64,000 nucleotides of DNA from Kineococcus endophyticus (GTDB taxonomy: Bacteria; Actinomycetota; Actinomycetes; Actinomycetales; Kineococcaceae), in the NCBI RefSeq assembly GCF_040796495.1, contig NZ_JBFNQN010000008.1:186001-250000 (forward strand). Reading direction: 5' to 3'. The position numbers and the translations under genes are program-made. The notes under the pieces are model-generated. The model was not told where the DNA came from. It saw nothing but the letters and a program-made list of their open reading frames with translations, and ran no database searches. Positions 1 through 8,360 of this stretch are shown here, piece by piece; position 1 is the stretch's first letter; every line of letters starts with the position of its first letter.

Positions 1-1162
1 GGGCGATGAGGGCGGGCGCCACCGCGGCGACGAGGGTCTGGGGCAGGTTGTCGGCCACCTTGACGAGACCGAGGTCCTTGGCCGGGTTCTCCGGGTCGGG
101 CAGCACCGTCGTGGCGAGCGCGAGTTCCACGGCGAAGTAGACGCCCTGGCCCAGACCGACGACGGCGCAGGCGAGCAGGTACCCGGGGAAGGTCGTGACG
201 ACGGCCGCGAGGACCAGCCCGGCCGTGAAGACGAGGGCCGCGACGACGATGAAGGGCTTGCGCGCTCCGACACGGTCGCTGAGGCGGCCCACGGCCGGCG
301 CCACGAGCAGCGTCACCCCGGCGTTGACGACGACGGTCAGCAGGATCGAACGGCCGAGGTCCGGGGGCGCGACGTGCAGCCGGGCCATGAGGAACAGCGG
401 CTGGTAGATGTTCAGGGCGGCTACGCCCGAGAACACGAGCACCCGGCTCGTGAACACCCAGGCGAAGTCGCGGTGGCGCAGCGGGTTCACCCAGAACATC
501 CCGAGGACCTGGCGCAGGTCCACGCGCGGTCGGGGGTGCGGGTGGCAGCGGTCCGGCACGGCAACGGCCAGCAGCACGAGGCACACCACCGCCAGGCCCG
601 TCGGGAGCGCGACGAGCGGCACGAGGTCCGACCCGAACGGCGAGGTCATCCCCAGACCGGCGAGCGCGCCGAGCGGCGTGCCGAGGCTGACGAGCGCGGC
701 GGCCGGTCCGCGGCGATCGGCGGGCAGTTGGTCGGTGAGCAGCGCCGTGCACGTGATGGTCGCCCCCACGAAGCCCAGCGTGGTCAGCAGCTGGGCCACC
801 ACGTAGGTCGGGACGTCGGGGGCCACGACGAGCAGCGCGCCGCCCGCCACGAAAGCGAGTGCGGAGCCGAGCAGGAACGGCCGGCGACGGCCCGCGCGGG
901 ACCGGGACCGGTCGCTGAGGGTGCCGACGAGCGGGAGGGCGACGAGCGTGAAGACCCCGGCGATGCCGCTGGAGAGGGAGATCGTCGTCGTCGCGGTGCT
1001 CGCGTCGAGCTGGTCGGCCTTGAGCGCCAGCGTCAGCAGCGCCGCCGTCATCTGGGCGGCCCCCGCGCCGACGCAGGCCAGCAGGAGCAGGAGCGAGAAC
1101 CCGCGCGGGGCGACCGGTCGCGGGGCGGAGAGGGGCACGGAGAGCTGGGAGGGAAGGGTCAT
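1..1162 (-). CDS. MFS transporter, C-terminus cut by window edge
   Basis: Proton-driven major facilitator superfamily permease of the drug or sugar efflux type; the substrate cannot be read from sequence. Translation from the ATG at 1162 gives 387 codons with alternating hydrophobic helices and runs off the window without a stop. A motif-A-like loop after TM2 (GTLSDRSRSRAGRRRP) recurs in the second half (GRLSDRVGARKPF), as expected for the two six-helix halves. A GAGGAA ribosome site lies 5 nt before the start. It is divergent from a TetR gene with a shared operator, which suggests the regulator controls export of its own ligand. Family is secure, substrate unknown. Confidence 0.9.
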   Translation of the reverse strand, partial: MTLPSQLSVPLSAPRPVAPRGFSLLLLLACVGAGAAQMTAALLTLALKADQLDASTATTTISLSSGIAGVFTLVALPLVGTLSDRSRSRAGRRRPFLLGSALAFVAGGALLVVAPDVPTYVVAQLLTTLGFVGATITCTALLTDQLPADRRGPAAALVSLGTPLGALAGLGMTSPFGSDLVPLVALPTGLAVVCLVLLAVAVPDRCHPHPRPRVDLRQVLGMFWVNPLRHRDFAWVFTSRVLVFSGVAALNIYQPLFLMARLHVAPPDLGRSILLTVVVNAGVTLLVAPAVGRLSDRVGARKPFIVVAALVFTAGLVLAAVVTTFPGYLLACAVVGLGQGVYFAVELALATTVLPDPENPAKDLGLVKVADNLPQTLVAAVAPALIA

Positions 1163-1217
1163 GGCTTCCTCGCCGGGGTCGGGGGCCGCCGCAGCGGCCG
1201 TGTTCGTCGTCGAACGT

Positions 1218-1237
1218 CCACCCCGTCGTCGGGGTGG
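1218..1237 (-). promoter_or_regulatory. Hairpin at the predicted 5' end of the MFS mRNA
   Basis: Perfect 7-bp inverted repeat (CCACCCC, loop GTCGTC, GGGGTGG). The only plausible -10 for the MFS gene is TACGGT on the minus strand (1242-1247), so the transcript would start near 1235 and fold at once into this stem. It may be a 5' stabiliser; no function is proven. Confidence 0.4.
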
Positions 1238-1252
1238 CCCGACCGTACCCCC

Positions 1253-1276
1253 AAAACATGAAGGTGTCCATGTTTT
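1253..1276. promoter_or_regulatory. Probable TetR operator shared by the divergent MFS and tetR promoters
   Basis: Inverted repeat AAAACATG, 8-nt spacer, CATGTTTT, strikingly AT-rich against its surroundings. It covers the -35 positions of both promoters: tetR -10 TACCGT at 1286-1291 and MFS -10 TACGGT at 1242-1247 (minus). A repressor bound here would block both genes, the standard TetR arrangement. Confidence 0.75.
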
Positions 1277-1297
1277 CGGCTTCGCTACCGTGCGCCC

Positions 1298-1897
1298 ATG
1301 GCTGGACCCCGCGGCGAGTACCGCAAGAGCGCTGAACGCCGGGCCCAGATCCTGGAGGCGGCCTCGACCGTCTTCGCGCGCACGGGCTACTCGGCGAGCT
1401 CCGTCAACGAGATCGCCCGGGTGGTGGGGATCAGTCAGACCGGGGTCCTGCACCACTTCGCGGGCGGCAAGCCGGCGCTGCTGCAGGCCGTCCTGGAACA
1501 GCGCGACGCCCGCGCCGAGGACCGCCTCAGCGGCCGGCACGGCCGGGAGTTCCTCGCCGGCCTCGTCGCCATCTCCCGGGCCCAGGCCGACCAGCGGGGA
1601 CTCGTGCAGCTCTACCGGCTGCTGGCGGCGGAGGCCACCGACCCGGCCCACCCCGCGCACGAGTACTTCTCGACGCGCTTCCGTCGCATCGCCGACGCCG
1701 TCACCCAGGCCTACCGCGAGGTGGCCGACGCCGGGGGTCTGCGCCCGGGCCTCGACCCGCGGACCGCCGCCCTGCGCACCCTCGCCATGACCGAGGGGTT
1801 GGAACTGCTGTGGCTGCAGGGGTTCGAGGTGGACATGGCCGGCGACATCGCCGACTTCCTGGACGCCCACCTGACGGACCCGCTGGCCAGGGGCTGA
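1298..1897 (+). CDS. TetR/AcrR family transcriptional regulator
   Basis: Predicted dimeric repressor of the divergent MFS gene. The 199-residue protein has the N-terminal helix-turn-helix of the family at about residues 12-55 (ILEAASTVFARTGY, then SVNEIARVVGISQTGVLHHF), followed by an all-helical ligand domain of normal length. The start is the ATG at 1298, exactly 6 nt after a TACCGT -10 hexamer, so the mRNA is probably leaderless. A strong convergent terminator follows. The ligand is unknown. Confidence 0.92.
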   Translation: MAGPRGEYRKSAERRAQILEAASTVFARTGYSASSVNEIARVVGISQTGVLHHFAGGKPALLQAVLEQRDARAEDRLSGRHGREFLAGLVAISRAQADQRGLVQLYRLLAAEATDPAHPAHEYFSTRFRRIADAVTQAYREVADAGGLRPGLDPRTAALRTLAMTEGLELLWLQGFEVDMAGDIADFLDAHLTDPLARG

Positions 1898-2017
1898 TCC
1901 CGAGCACGCCGTCGCGCGGCCACGTCAGGAGGGCGAGGGACCGACGACGCCACCCGCACCGGCGCGACGGCCGACCGGTCGCCACGACCTCGTGGCGGTT
2001 CCCGGGTCTGAGCCCGT

Positions 2018-2049
2018 CGGGCCCGGAACCCCTCGGGGTTCCGGGCCCG
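2018..2049. terminator. Bidirectional terminator between tetR and the oxidase
   Basis: Near-perfect hairpin: arms GGGCCCGGAACCCC (2019-2032) and GGGGTTCCGGGCCC (2035-2048), extended by one C-G pair. It lies between convergent genes ending at 1897 (+) and 2054 (-). It has no T tract, as is common in high-GC actinomycetes. Confidence 0.8.
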
Positions 2050-2053
2050 GAGG

Positions 2054-4735
2054 TCACACGGTGGGGGTGGGGTAGAGCCCGGACCGCAGGACGAAGGAGC
2101 TGTCGGCGCGGCCCAGGTCCGAACCGTCGGCCTTCTGCGCGACCACCTGGAAGTTCTGGTGACGCACCTGCAGCGTGCGGTCGGACCACACCTGGAACGA
2201 CGACCCCTGGCCCGCGGCGCCGGCCACGACCGCGAACGTGGCGCGGCCGGCGAGACCGGCCGACCCGTCGTTGCGGACGAGACCGAGCGCGCCGCCACCG
2301 GCCGGGGCCGTGAGGTAGTACCCCGGCCAGGTGGACGCCTCGAACGAGACGCCCGCACGGTCGGCCAGCCCGGGCCGGGCGATCCACGACGTGTCGGTCT
2401 TGACCACTGCTGCACTGCCCGTGCCCGCCTGCCGCAGGTACACCGCGAAGTTCTCGTGCATGACGCGGTACCCCGGGAAGTTCAGGGCCTCGAACCCGAG
2501 GGAGCGGCCCGGGGTGGGCGGCAGCGCAGGCGCCGGGACGAGCCCCCCGCGCACGGTGAACGTGCTGTCGGCCCGGCCGAGGTCGGAGGTGTCGGCCTTC
2601 TGCGCGAACACCTGGAAGTTCTGGTGCCGCAGCTGCAGGGTCCGGTCGCCCCAGACCTGCAGCGTCGTGCCCTGTCCCGTCGCTCCGGTGACCGCGACGA
2701 ACGTCGCCCGCGCGGCGAAACCCTTCGTCCCGTCGTTCTCGACGAGGCCCGCCGCTCCCCCGCCGGCGGGCGCGGCCAGGTAGTACCCCGGCCACGTGAC
2801 CGCCTCGAACGACACCCCGGCGGTGTCGGCCAGACCGGGTCGCACGGCCCAGGACGTGTCGGTCCGGGTCCCGTAGGGGCTTCCGGTCCCCGCCTGCCGC
2901 AGGAACACCGCGAAGTTCTCGTGCATGACCCGGTACCCGGCGAAGTTCACCGCCTCGAGCCCGACGGCGGTGTCCACGGTGAGGGGGACCGTGCCCGTGG
3001 GGTCGGTGACGGGGTCGCCGTTGCCGACGACCTGCGTCGCGCTGCCGACCGTGACGAGGCCGGGCGCACCGCGGCGGATCGTGAGGACCTGGGCCGCGGA
3101 CGGCACACCCGCCGCGTCGACGACGGTCAGCAGGTAGTCCCCCGGGGGCAGGACGTCCACCGAGGACGGCAGGGTCGCCGAGACGGTCGAACCGTTCTGG
3201 CGGACGGTCAGCGGGACGCGCCGCTGGTCGGTGTTCTCCGAGTGCGTCACGCACCCCGCGCTGATGAGCGAGGCGGCGCCCACCGTGCGGGTGTCGGCCA
3301 GGCTGAGGGTGATCGTGCCGCCGTGCGTCGCCGACCCGGCGATGGACGTCAGCACCGGGCGCGAGGCCCACGTGGTCGACCCGTCCGCGGCCCGGGTGAA
3401 CAGGTACGGCGGGTAGAACAGCTCGGCGTTGAGGTTGTCCTCCGGGCCGGGCACCCCGCCGCCCCCGGTGAACACCGCGCCGCTCGGCATGAGCAGGGCC
3501 GTCGAGTGGTAGGTCCGGGTCCGGGCGGCCGCCGCCGCGGGCCGCCAGGTCCCCGAGGCGGGGTTCCAGATCTCGGCCCGCTTGACGGAGTTCGCGTCGC
3601 CGCCGGCGGTCCCCACGCGCGTCCCGCCCGAGGCCAGGACGTCGCCGTTCGGCAGGACCGTGAGGTTGTGCCAGTTGCGGTTGTCGGCCATGGGCGACGT
3701 GGAGGTGATCTGCGCCGTCGTCCCGTTGACGTCGACGACCGCGGCGGCCGCCGTCGCCGTGGTCCCGTCCTCGTTGAAGGGCTGGCCACCGCCGGAGACG
3801 AGGATCTTGCCCGGGGCGTACATCACCTGGGAACCGGAGACGCGGGGGTTGAACGGGAGCGTCCCGATCTTGCGGATGGTGCCGGTGCCGCCGACCGACA
3901 GGTTCCACACCTGGTCCCCCGAGGTCCCCACGACCGTCCCACGGGGTCCGTTGAACGCCCGCGGGTACCACCAGCGGTTGTCCTCGGCGCCGAAGGCCAT
4001 CGTGCTGGCCGCGCCCGTGAGGGACGTCCACGCCCCGGTGCCGGTGCCGATCTCGGGCACGGTCGCGACACCGCTGTCGTCCTGCGGGTTCCGGTAGGCG
4101 CCCGTGTTGTAGTAGTTCCCCCCGCCCAGGACGAGGACGCGGCCGTCCGGCAACCGCAGCGACGTCGCGTACCAGCGCTGGTACCGGACGTTCTGCCCCA
4201 TCGTCTGCTCGTGGGTCACGGGGTCGTACAGCATGGTCATGCTCGAGGAGTTCCCCCCGACCACGAGGAAGCGCCCGTCCGGCAGGACGGCCGGGCCGTT
4301 GCAGAAGCTGTTGTAGTCGTGCATCGACGCCGTCTGCGTGTGCGCGGCGCGGGCGAAACCCCCGGCGACGTCCCAGTCGTCGTACGCCGTGCCCCCCTGC
4401 GCCGCCGTGTCGACCGGCGTCCCCCACGAGGTGAGGTGGCCGTTGCGGCCCACCGCGACGTGGATCGGGATCACCGGCCACGGCACCTGCGCCCCGAACA
4501 TGCCGCGCGTCGCGGCGTCCGCGGCGGGCGTGATCCGTCCCACCGCCGGGTCGGAGGGGGTGTTGAGGGCGACCGGCGTGGAACCCACCGTGTACGTCCC
4601 GGCGGCCGCCGCGCTCGCGGAACCGGCACCGCGCAGCGCGACGGTGGTGCCCAGGCCGCCGACGAGGACGGCGGCCGCTCCGGCCCGCAGGACGGTGCGG
4701 CGGGACGTCGGAGAGGCAGGGATCAGGGCGGTCAC
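2054..4735 (-). CDS. Tat-exported copper radical oxidase (galactose/glyoxal oxidase family) with two AbfB-type domains
   Basis: Secreted oxidase predicted to oxidise a primary alcohol or aldehyde and release hydrogen peroxide. The 893-residue protein starts at GTG 4735 behind GAGGAG (6 nt). It has a twin-arginine signal (SRRTVLRAG, residues 11-19) ending in an Ala-rich cleavage region near 42. The kelch-like propeller carries the full copper-radical set by alignment: Cys145 (FCNG) and Tyr189 (RWYAT), spaced 44 residues as in galactose oxidase, then Tyr409-His410 (TYHS) and His498 (VTHSENTDQRR). A galactose-oxidase C-terminal domain follows. From about 570 there are two homologous beta-trefoil-like repeats (GYRVMHENFAV..., HQNFQV..., GRADS), resembling AbfB/CBM42 arabinose-binding domains. 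Substrate is inferred to be a glycan. Family assignment is strong. Confidence 0.92.
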   Translation of the reverse strand: MTALIPASPTSRRTVLRAGAAAVLVGGLGTTVALRGAGSASAAAAGTYTVGSTPVALNTPSDPAVGRITPAADAATRGMFGAQVPWPVIPIHVAVGRNGHLTSWGTPVDTAAQGGTAYDDWDVAGGFARAAHTQTASMHDYNSFCNGPAVLPDGRFLVVGGNSSSMTMLYDPVTHEQTMGQNVRYQRWYATSLRLPDGRVLVLGGGNYYNTGAYRNPQDDSGVATVPEIGTGTGAWTSLTGAASTMAFGAEDNRWWYPRAFNGPRGTVVGTSGDQVWNLSVGGTGTIRKIGTLPFNPRVSGSQVMYAPGKILVSGGGQPFNEDGTTATAAAAVVDVNGTTAQITSTSPMADNRNWHNLTVLPNGDVLASGGTRVGTAGGDANSVKRAEIWNPASGTWRPAAAAARTRTYHSTALLMPSGAVFTGGGGVPGPEDNLNAELFYPPYLFTRAADGSTTWASRPVLTSIAGSATHGGTITLSLADTRTVGAASLISAGCVTHSENTDQRRVPLTVRQNGSTVSATLPSSVDVLPPGDYLLTVVDAAGVPSAAQVLTIRRGAPGLVTVGSATQVVGNGDPVTDPTGTVPLTVDTAVGLEAVNFAGYRVMHENFAVFLRQAGTGSPYGTRTDTSWAVRPGLADTAGVSFEAVTWPGYYLAAPAGGGAAGLVENDGTKGFAARATFVAVTGATGQGTTLQVWGDRTLQLRHQNFQVFAQKADTSDLGRADSTFTVRGGLVPAPALPPTPGRSLGFEALNFPGYRVMHENFAVYLRQAGTGSAAVVKTDTSWIARPGLADRAGVSFEASTWPGYYLTAPAGGGALGLVRNDGSAGLAGRATFAVVAGAAGQGSSFQVWSDRTLQVRHQNFQVVAQKADGSDLGRADSSFVLRSGLYPTPTV

Positions 4736-4819
4736 GCAGGACTCCTCGGGCGGGACGGAGGTGAGGGGGAGGTGGAGCTCGCGACCTCGCCGGGAGGCAC
4801 CCGGGGGGCGGTCTCGGCC

Positions 4820-4849
4820 ACCGTAGGAACGCCCGGAACGGAGGGTCAA
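4820..4849 (-). promoter_or_regulatory. Housekeeping-type promoter of the copper oxidase
   Basis: Minus strand -35 TTGACC (4844-4849), 18-nt spacer, -10 TACGGT (4820-4825). The predicted transcript starts near 4813 and has a leader of about 78 nt with a good ribosome site, unlike the leaderless genes that dominate the window. Confidence 0.6.
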
Positions 4850-4857
4850 CCGACGTC

Positions 4858-4877
4858 CCCCGACCGCGCGGTCGGGG
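4858..4877. promoter_or_regulatory. 20-bp perfect palindrome next to the oxidase -35 box
   Basis: CCCCGACCGC followed directly by its reverse complement, centred about 20 bp upstream of the -35 element of the oxidase promoter. The position suits an activator or repressor dimer. No regulator gene adjoins it. Confidence 0.5.
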
Positions 4878-5095
4878 TTGCTCCGGGTGGGTCTGCACCC
4901 CACCCACCGTCACCGGATCGGGCCCCCGACATTCCGGCACCGGTCCCGGATCTGTTGCCGCGCAACGGGAGCCGATCGGGTGAGACGCGGTCCGGCTGCG
5001 GCGGCCGGCCCCGCGACGGCTCAAGCCCGGCACGCTCCTGCCGATGCCTCAGGGGCACCCCTCAGCACCCTCGACCCCCGTGAGGTTCCGGAACC

Positions 5096-6412
5096 GTGTC
5101 CGACACGACCAGCGGCCAGCCCGCCCCCGAGACGCGGGTGCGCGTCGGGCTCCAGGGCATCCACACGGCGGACCGCACCGTCGTGGCCCACGAGCTGCTG
5201 TTCCGGGCCCCCGGACGCCACGCCGCCTCCCTGCGGGGCCGGGCCGAGCACGACCACGCGACCGCCCAGGTCATCACCGCGACCTTCGGGGAGTTCGGCG
5301 TGGCCGAGCTCGGCGACGGCAAACCCCTGTTCCTCAACACGACCCGCAGCTTCTTCACGGGCGAGCTGCCGCTGCCCTTCAGCCCCGAGGGCGTCGTGCT
5401 GGAACTGCTCGAGACGGTCGAGGTCGACCACCACGTCATGGAGGGCGTCCGCCGGCTCAAGGACCGGGGGTTCGCGCTGGCCGTCGACGACTTCGACGGC
5501 GAGCTGCACCGCGTCCCGGCCCTGCAGCACGCCGACTACGTCAAGCTCGACCTGGAGGCCAGCGGCGACCGGCTGCCCGCCCTCGTGGACCTCGTGCGCC
5601 GCGCGAACCCCCGCGCCCAGCTCGTCGTCGAACGCATCGAGACCGAGGAGCAGTTCGCCCGCTGCGTCGACCTGGGGGTCGAGCTCTTCCAGGGCTACCA
5701 CCTGCACCGGCCCGACGTGGTGCAGAAGCAGACCCTCGACGCCTCGCACCTGACCTGCGTGCAGCTCATCGCCGCCCTGCACGACCTGCGGACGAGCACC
5801 GAGGCCGTCCTCGACCTGCTCGCCCACGACCCCGGCCTGAGCCTGCGCATCCTCAAGACCGTCGGCTCGGCCGCCCACGCACCCCGCCAGGGCGTCACCT
5901 CCCTGCACCAGGCGGTCGTCCTGCTCGGCCGCCGGGAGCTGGCGTCCTGGGTGACGCTGGTCCTGGTCGGCGGCACGTCCACGGCGCCGGCCCGGCCGGA
6001 CACGCTGGGGTGGATCTTCACCCGGGCCGAGGCCTGCCGGGCGCTGGCCCCCGAGGACCCCGACGCCGGGTTCACCGTCGGGCTGCTGTCCGCGGCCGCC
6101 GCCGTCCTGGGCGTCGCCCCGGCCGACCTCACGCGCGGGTGCGCCCTCGCCCCCGAGGTGCAGGAGGCGTTGGTCCACCGGCGCGGCCGGCTCGGCGCGG
6201 CCATCGAGGCCGTCGTCGCCCACGAGGACACCACCCGGGTCGACGAGGCCCCGGCCGGCGGGGAACCCTCGCCCGACCCCGGCCCGGCCCGCAGCCCGGC
6301 ACCCAGCCCGGCCCCCGGTCCGGTGGGTCCGGACCTGACGTCCGAGATCTACCTCACGGCGACGCTCGCCGCCCGCACCCGCGTGCGGTCGCTGTCCCGC
6401 GTCCCGGCCTGA
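5096..6412 (+). CDS. EAL-HDOD signalling protein (YuxH type)
   Basis: Probable signalling scaffold related to cyclic-di-GMP phosphodiesterases. Residues about 12-200 are an EAL domain and about 210-350 an HDOD domain (LLAHDPGLSLRILKTVGSA, SLHQAVVLLGRREL). The EAL domain is degenerate: the signature is HELLFR instead of EAL-x-R, and VDDFDGE replaces the usual DDFGTG loop, so catalysis is doubtful while binding may remain. The tail of about 60 residues is Pro/Ala-rich and low complexity. The GTG start at 5096 follows GAGG. No neighbouring cyclic-di-GMP gene was seen. Confidence 0.88.
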   Translation: MSDTTSGQPAPETRVRVGLQGIHTADRTVVAHELLFRAPGRHAASLRGRAEHDHATAQVITATFGEFGVAELGDGKPLFLNTTRSFFTGELPLPFSPEGVVLELLETVEVDHHVMEGVRRLKDRGFALAVDDFDGELHRVPALQHADYVKLDLEASGDRLPALVDLVRRANPRAQLVVERIETEEQFARCVDLGVELFQGYHLHRPDVVQKQTLDASHLTCVQLIAALHDLRTSTEAVLDLLAHDPGLSLRILKTVGSAAHAPRQGVTSLHQAVVLLGRRELASWVTLVLVGGTSTAPARPDTLGWIFTRAEACRALAPEDPDAGFTVGLLSAAAAVLGVAPADLTRGCALAPEVQEALVHRRGRLGAAIEAVVAHEDTTRVDEAPAGGEPSPDPGPARSPAPSPAPGPVGPDLTSEIYLTATLAARTRVRSLSRVPA

Positions 6413-6426
6413 CCGGGACGCGGGAC
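6394..6426. terminator. Terminator overlapping the EAL-HDOD stop codon
   Basis: Perfect 14-bp stem (GTCCCGCGTCCCGG and its complement) with a 5-nt loop that contains the TGA stop of the EAL-HDOD gene (6410-6412). It separates convergent genes, so it can serve both. Confidence 0.85.
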
Positions 6427-6445
6427 GGCGACGTCCCGCTCCTGC

Positions 6446-7864
6446 TCAGCCCGCCGTGCGGATGAGCTTCTTGTTGACGAACTCCTCCGCCGCCAGCGTG
6501 CCGAGCTCACGGGACGTGCCCGAGCGCTTGATCCCGCCGAAGGGCAGTTCCGGGGAGTCGGCCAGGACGCAGTTGACGAACACCATGCCCGCCTCGATGC
6601 GGTCGGCGACGCGCTGCGCCTGCTCGGCGTCGGTCGTCCACACGTAGGACCCCAGGCCGTAGGGGGTGTCGTTGGCCAGCTCCACGGCGGCGTCCTCGCC
6701 GCTGACGCGGTGCACGACCGCGACGGGGCCGAACAGTTCCTCGTGGTACGCGTCGTTGTCCGGCGAGACCCCGGTCAGCACCGTCGGGGCGTAGTAGGCG
6801 CCGTCGCGCGTGGCGCCCGTGACGACCGTCGCGCCCTGGGCCACGGCCCGGTCGACCTGCTCGGCGAGACGCTCGGCCGCGGCCAGCGACGACAGCGGGC
6901 CGAGGTCGGTGTCCTCCGCCGTCGGGTCGCCGGACGTCTGCGCGCCGAACGCGGCCGCCAGCTTCTCCACGAACGCGTCGTACAGGTCGTCCACGACGAT
7001 GAACCGCTTCGCGGCGTTGCAGGACTGGCCGGTGTTGTCCAGGCGGGCCGCCGCGGCGGCCTCCACGACCGCGTCGAGGTCGTCGGTGGACAGCAGCACG
7101 AACGGGTCGGAACCGCCGAGTTCGAGGGCGACCTTCTTCAGGTGCCGGCCCGCGACCTCGGCGACCGCGGCACCCGCGCGCTCGGACCCGGTGAGGGAGA
7201 CCCCGTGGACGCGGGGGTCACCGATGACGGCGGCCGCCTGGTCGTTGCTGATGCGCACGTCGACGTACACGCCCTCGGGAGCGGCGAGTTCCCGCGCGGC
7301 GTCGGTGAAGACCTGCTGGATGAGCTCGGCCGAACGGGGGCACTGGGGGGCGTGCTTGAGCAGGATCGTGTTGCCCACCACGACGTTCGGGCCCACGAAC
7401 CGGGCGACCTGGTAGTAGGGGAAATTCCACGGCATGATCCCCAGCAGCGGGCCCAGGGAGGCGCGGCGCACGACCGCCGTCCCCTCCCCGCCCAGCAGGT
7501 CCACGGGCTGGTCGCGGGTGAGGTCCTCGGCGCGGTCGGCGTAGTACTCGTAGATGTCCGCCGCGAAGTCGACCTCGCCGAGGGCGGCCGCCCGGGGTTT
7601 GCCCATCTCGGTGACGATGGCGTCGGCCAGTTCCTCGCGCCGTTCGCGGTGCAGTTCCGCGACGCGACGCACCAGGGCCCCGCGGCCGGCGGCGCTCGTC
7701 GTGCGCGACCAGTCGCGGTGGGCGGACGTGGCCGCGACGAGGGCCTGCTCCAGTTCGGCGTCGGTGGTGCTGGGGTAGGTGGCCACGACCTCGCCGGTCG
7801 CGGGGTTGGTGATCCGGTACTCCGCCTGGCCCCCGGTCGGCCGGCCGGCCTGATGCTCGCTCAC
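6446..7864 (-). CDS. gabD: NAD(P)-dependent aldehyde dehydrogenase, succinate-semialdehyde type
   Basis: Oxidises an aldehyde to its acid; closest in motifs to actinobacterial GabD1 succinate-semialdehyde dehydrogenases. The 472-residue protein has normal family length, with oxyanion Asn147 in MPWNFP, general base Glu248 in LELGGSDPF and catalytic Cys282 in NTGQSCNAAKRF. LELGGSDPF and AAKRFIV are typical of that subgroup. The GTG start at 7864 was chosen because AAGGGGA lies 7 nt upstream and upstream residues look non-coding. It stands alone with its own promoter region, divergent from an ArsR gene. The substrate is inferred only. Confidence 0.85.
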   Translation of the reverse strand: MSEHQAGRPTGGQAEYRITNPATGEVVATYPSTTDAELEQALVAATSAHRDWSRTTSAAGRGALVRRVAELHRERREELADAIVTEMGKPRAAALGEVDFAADIYEYYADRAEDLTRDQPVDLLGGEGTAVVRRASLGPLLGIMPWNFPYYQVARFVGPNVVVGNTILLKHAPQCPRSAELIQQVFTDAARELAAPEGVYVDVRISNDQAAAVIGDPRVHGVSLTGSERAGAAVAEVAGRHLKKVALELGGSDPFVLLSTDDLDAVVEAAAAARLDNTGQSCNAAKRFIVVDDLYDAFVEKLAAAFGAQTSGDPTAEDTDLGPLSSLAAAERLAEQVDRAVAQGATVVTGATRDGAYYAPTVLTGVSPDNDAYHEELFGPVAVVHRVSGEDAAVELANDTPYGLGSYVWTTDAEQAQRVADRIEAGMVFVNCVLADSPELPFGGIKRSGTSRELGTLAAEEFVNKKLIRTAG

Positions 7865-7984
7865 GCGTCGTCCCCTTCGCTGTCGGGCCGCCCCGTCGGG
7901 GACGGCGTCGTCTGGGACGGACGGTAGCGCGCGGCTCGCCGCGGCGATCGGCCCCTTGACGAGAGGTTCCCCACAGGGCTGTAC

Positions 7985-8015
7985 TTGAGTGGTTCGTTGA
8001 ACACGGAGGTGGAGG
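7985..8015 (+). promoter_or_regulatory. Leader and possible operator of the ArsR/SRPBCC operon
   Basis: A short inverted repeat GTTC-GTT-GAAC (7992-8002) sits in a locally AT-richer stretch and is followed by a GGAGG-type ribosome site before the GTG at 8016. Autoregulation by the ArsR protein is usual for such pairs. The site is a weak call. Confidence 0.35.
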
Positions 8016-8360
8016 GTGACGGACCGGCTCGACACCACGTTCGCGGCACTCGCCGACCCCACCCGCCGCGCGCTGCTCGCGCAACTGGCGCGCGGCGAGG
8101 CCACCGTCAACGAACTCGCCGCACCGCACCACCTCACGCTGGCCGCCGTCTCCCGGCACCTGACGGTCCTCGAGACCGCCGGGCTGGTGGCCAAGACCCG
8201 GCGGGCCCAGTGGCGGTCCTGCCGGCTCGTCGCCGGTCCCCTCCAGGAGGTCGACGACTGGATGGAGGGCTACCGCCGGTTCTTCGCCGACCGGTTCGAC
8301 CGGCTCGCCGAGCACCTCGCGGACCACTCGACCGACCACCCGAAGGAGACGCCCCCGTGA
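8016..8360 (+). CDS. ArsR-family winged-helix repressor
   Basis: Small 114-residue DNA-binding protein. It has the winged helix-turn-helix of the family (FAALADPTRRALLAQLARGEA, then ELAAPHHLTLAAVSRHLTVLE) and lacks the metal-binding CxC motif, so metal sensing is unlikely. It overlaps the next gene by 4 nt (GTGA) and is translationally coupled to it. ArsR-SRPBCC pairs are common in actinomycetes and usually autoregulated, but the ligand is unknown. Confidence 0.92.
   Translation: MTDRLDTTFAALADPTRRALLAQLARGEATVNELAAPHHLTLAAVSRHLTVLETAGLVAKTRRAQWRSCRLVAGPLQEVDDWMEGYRRFFADRFDRLAEHLADHSTDHPKETPP

Larger units (their letters stand above)
4736..5095. other. 360-bp divergent intergenic region between the oxidase and the EAL-HDOD gene
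   Basis: No coding sequence was recognised; long reading frames crossing it are antisense extensions. It holds the oxidase promoter and a 20-bp palindrome, annotated separately, and GC-rich inverted repeats of unclear role. No convincing promoter for the rightward gene was seen beyond a GAGG ribosome site near 5082. Confidence 0.6.

Noticed and set aside
1701-5083. Very long overlapping frames on both strands across the oxidase gene (over 950 codons each)
   Set aside because: They are antisense or out-of-frame shadows of the copper oxidase caused by high GC. Their translations are Arg/Pro/Gly-rich with no domain, while the chosen frame has signal, ligands and repeats.
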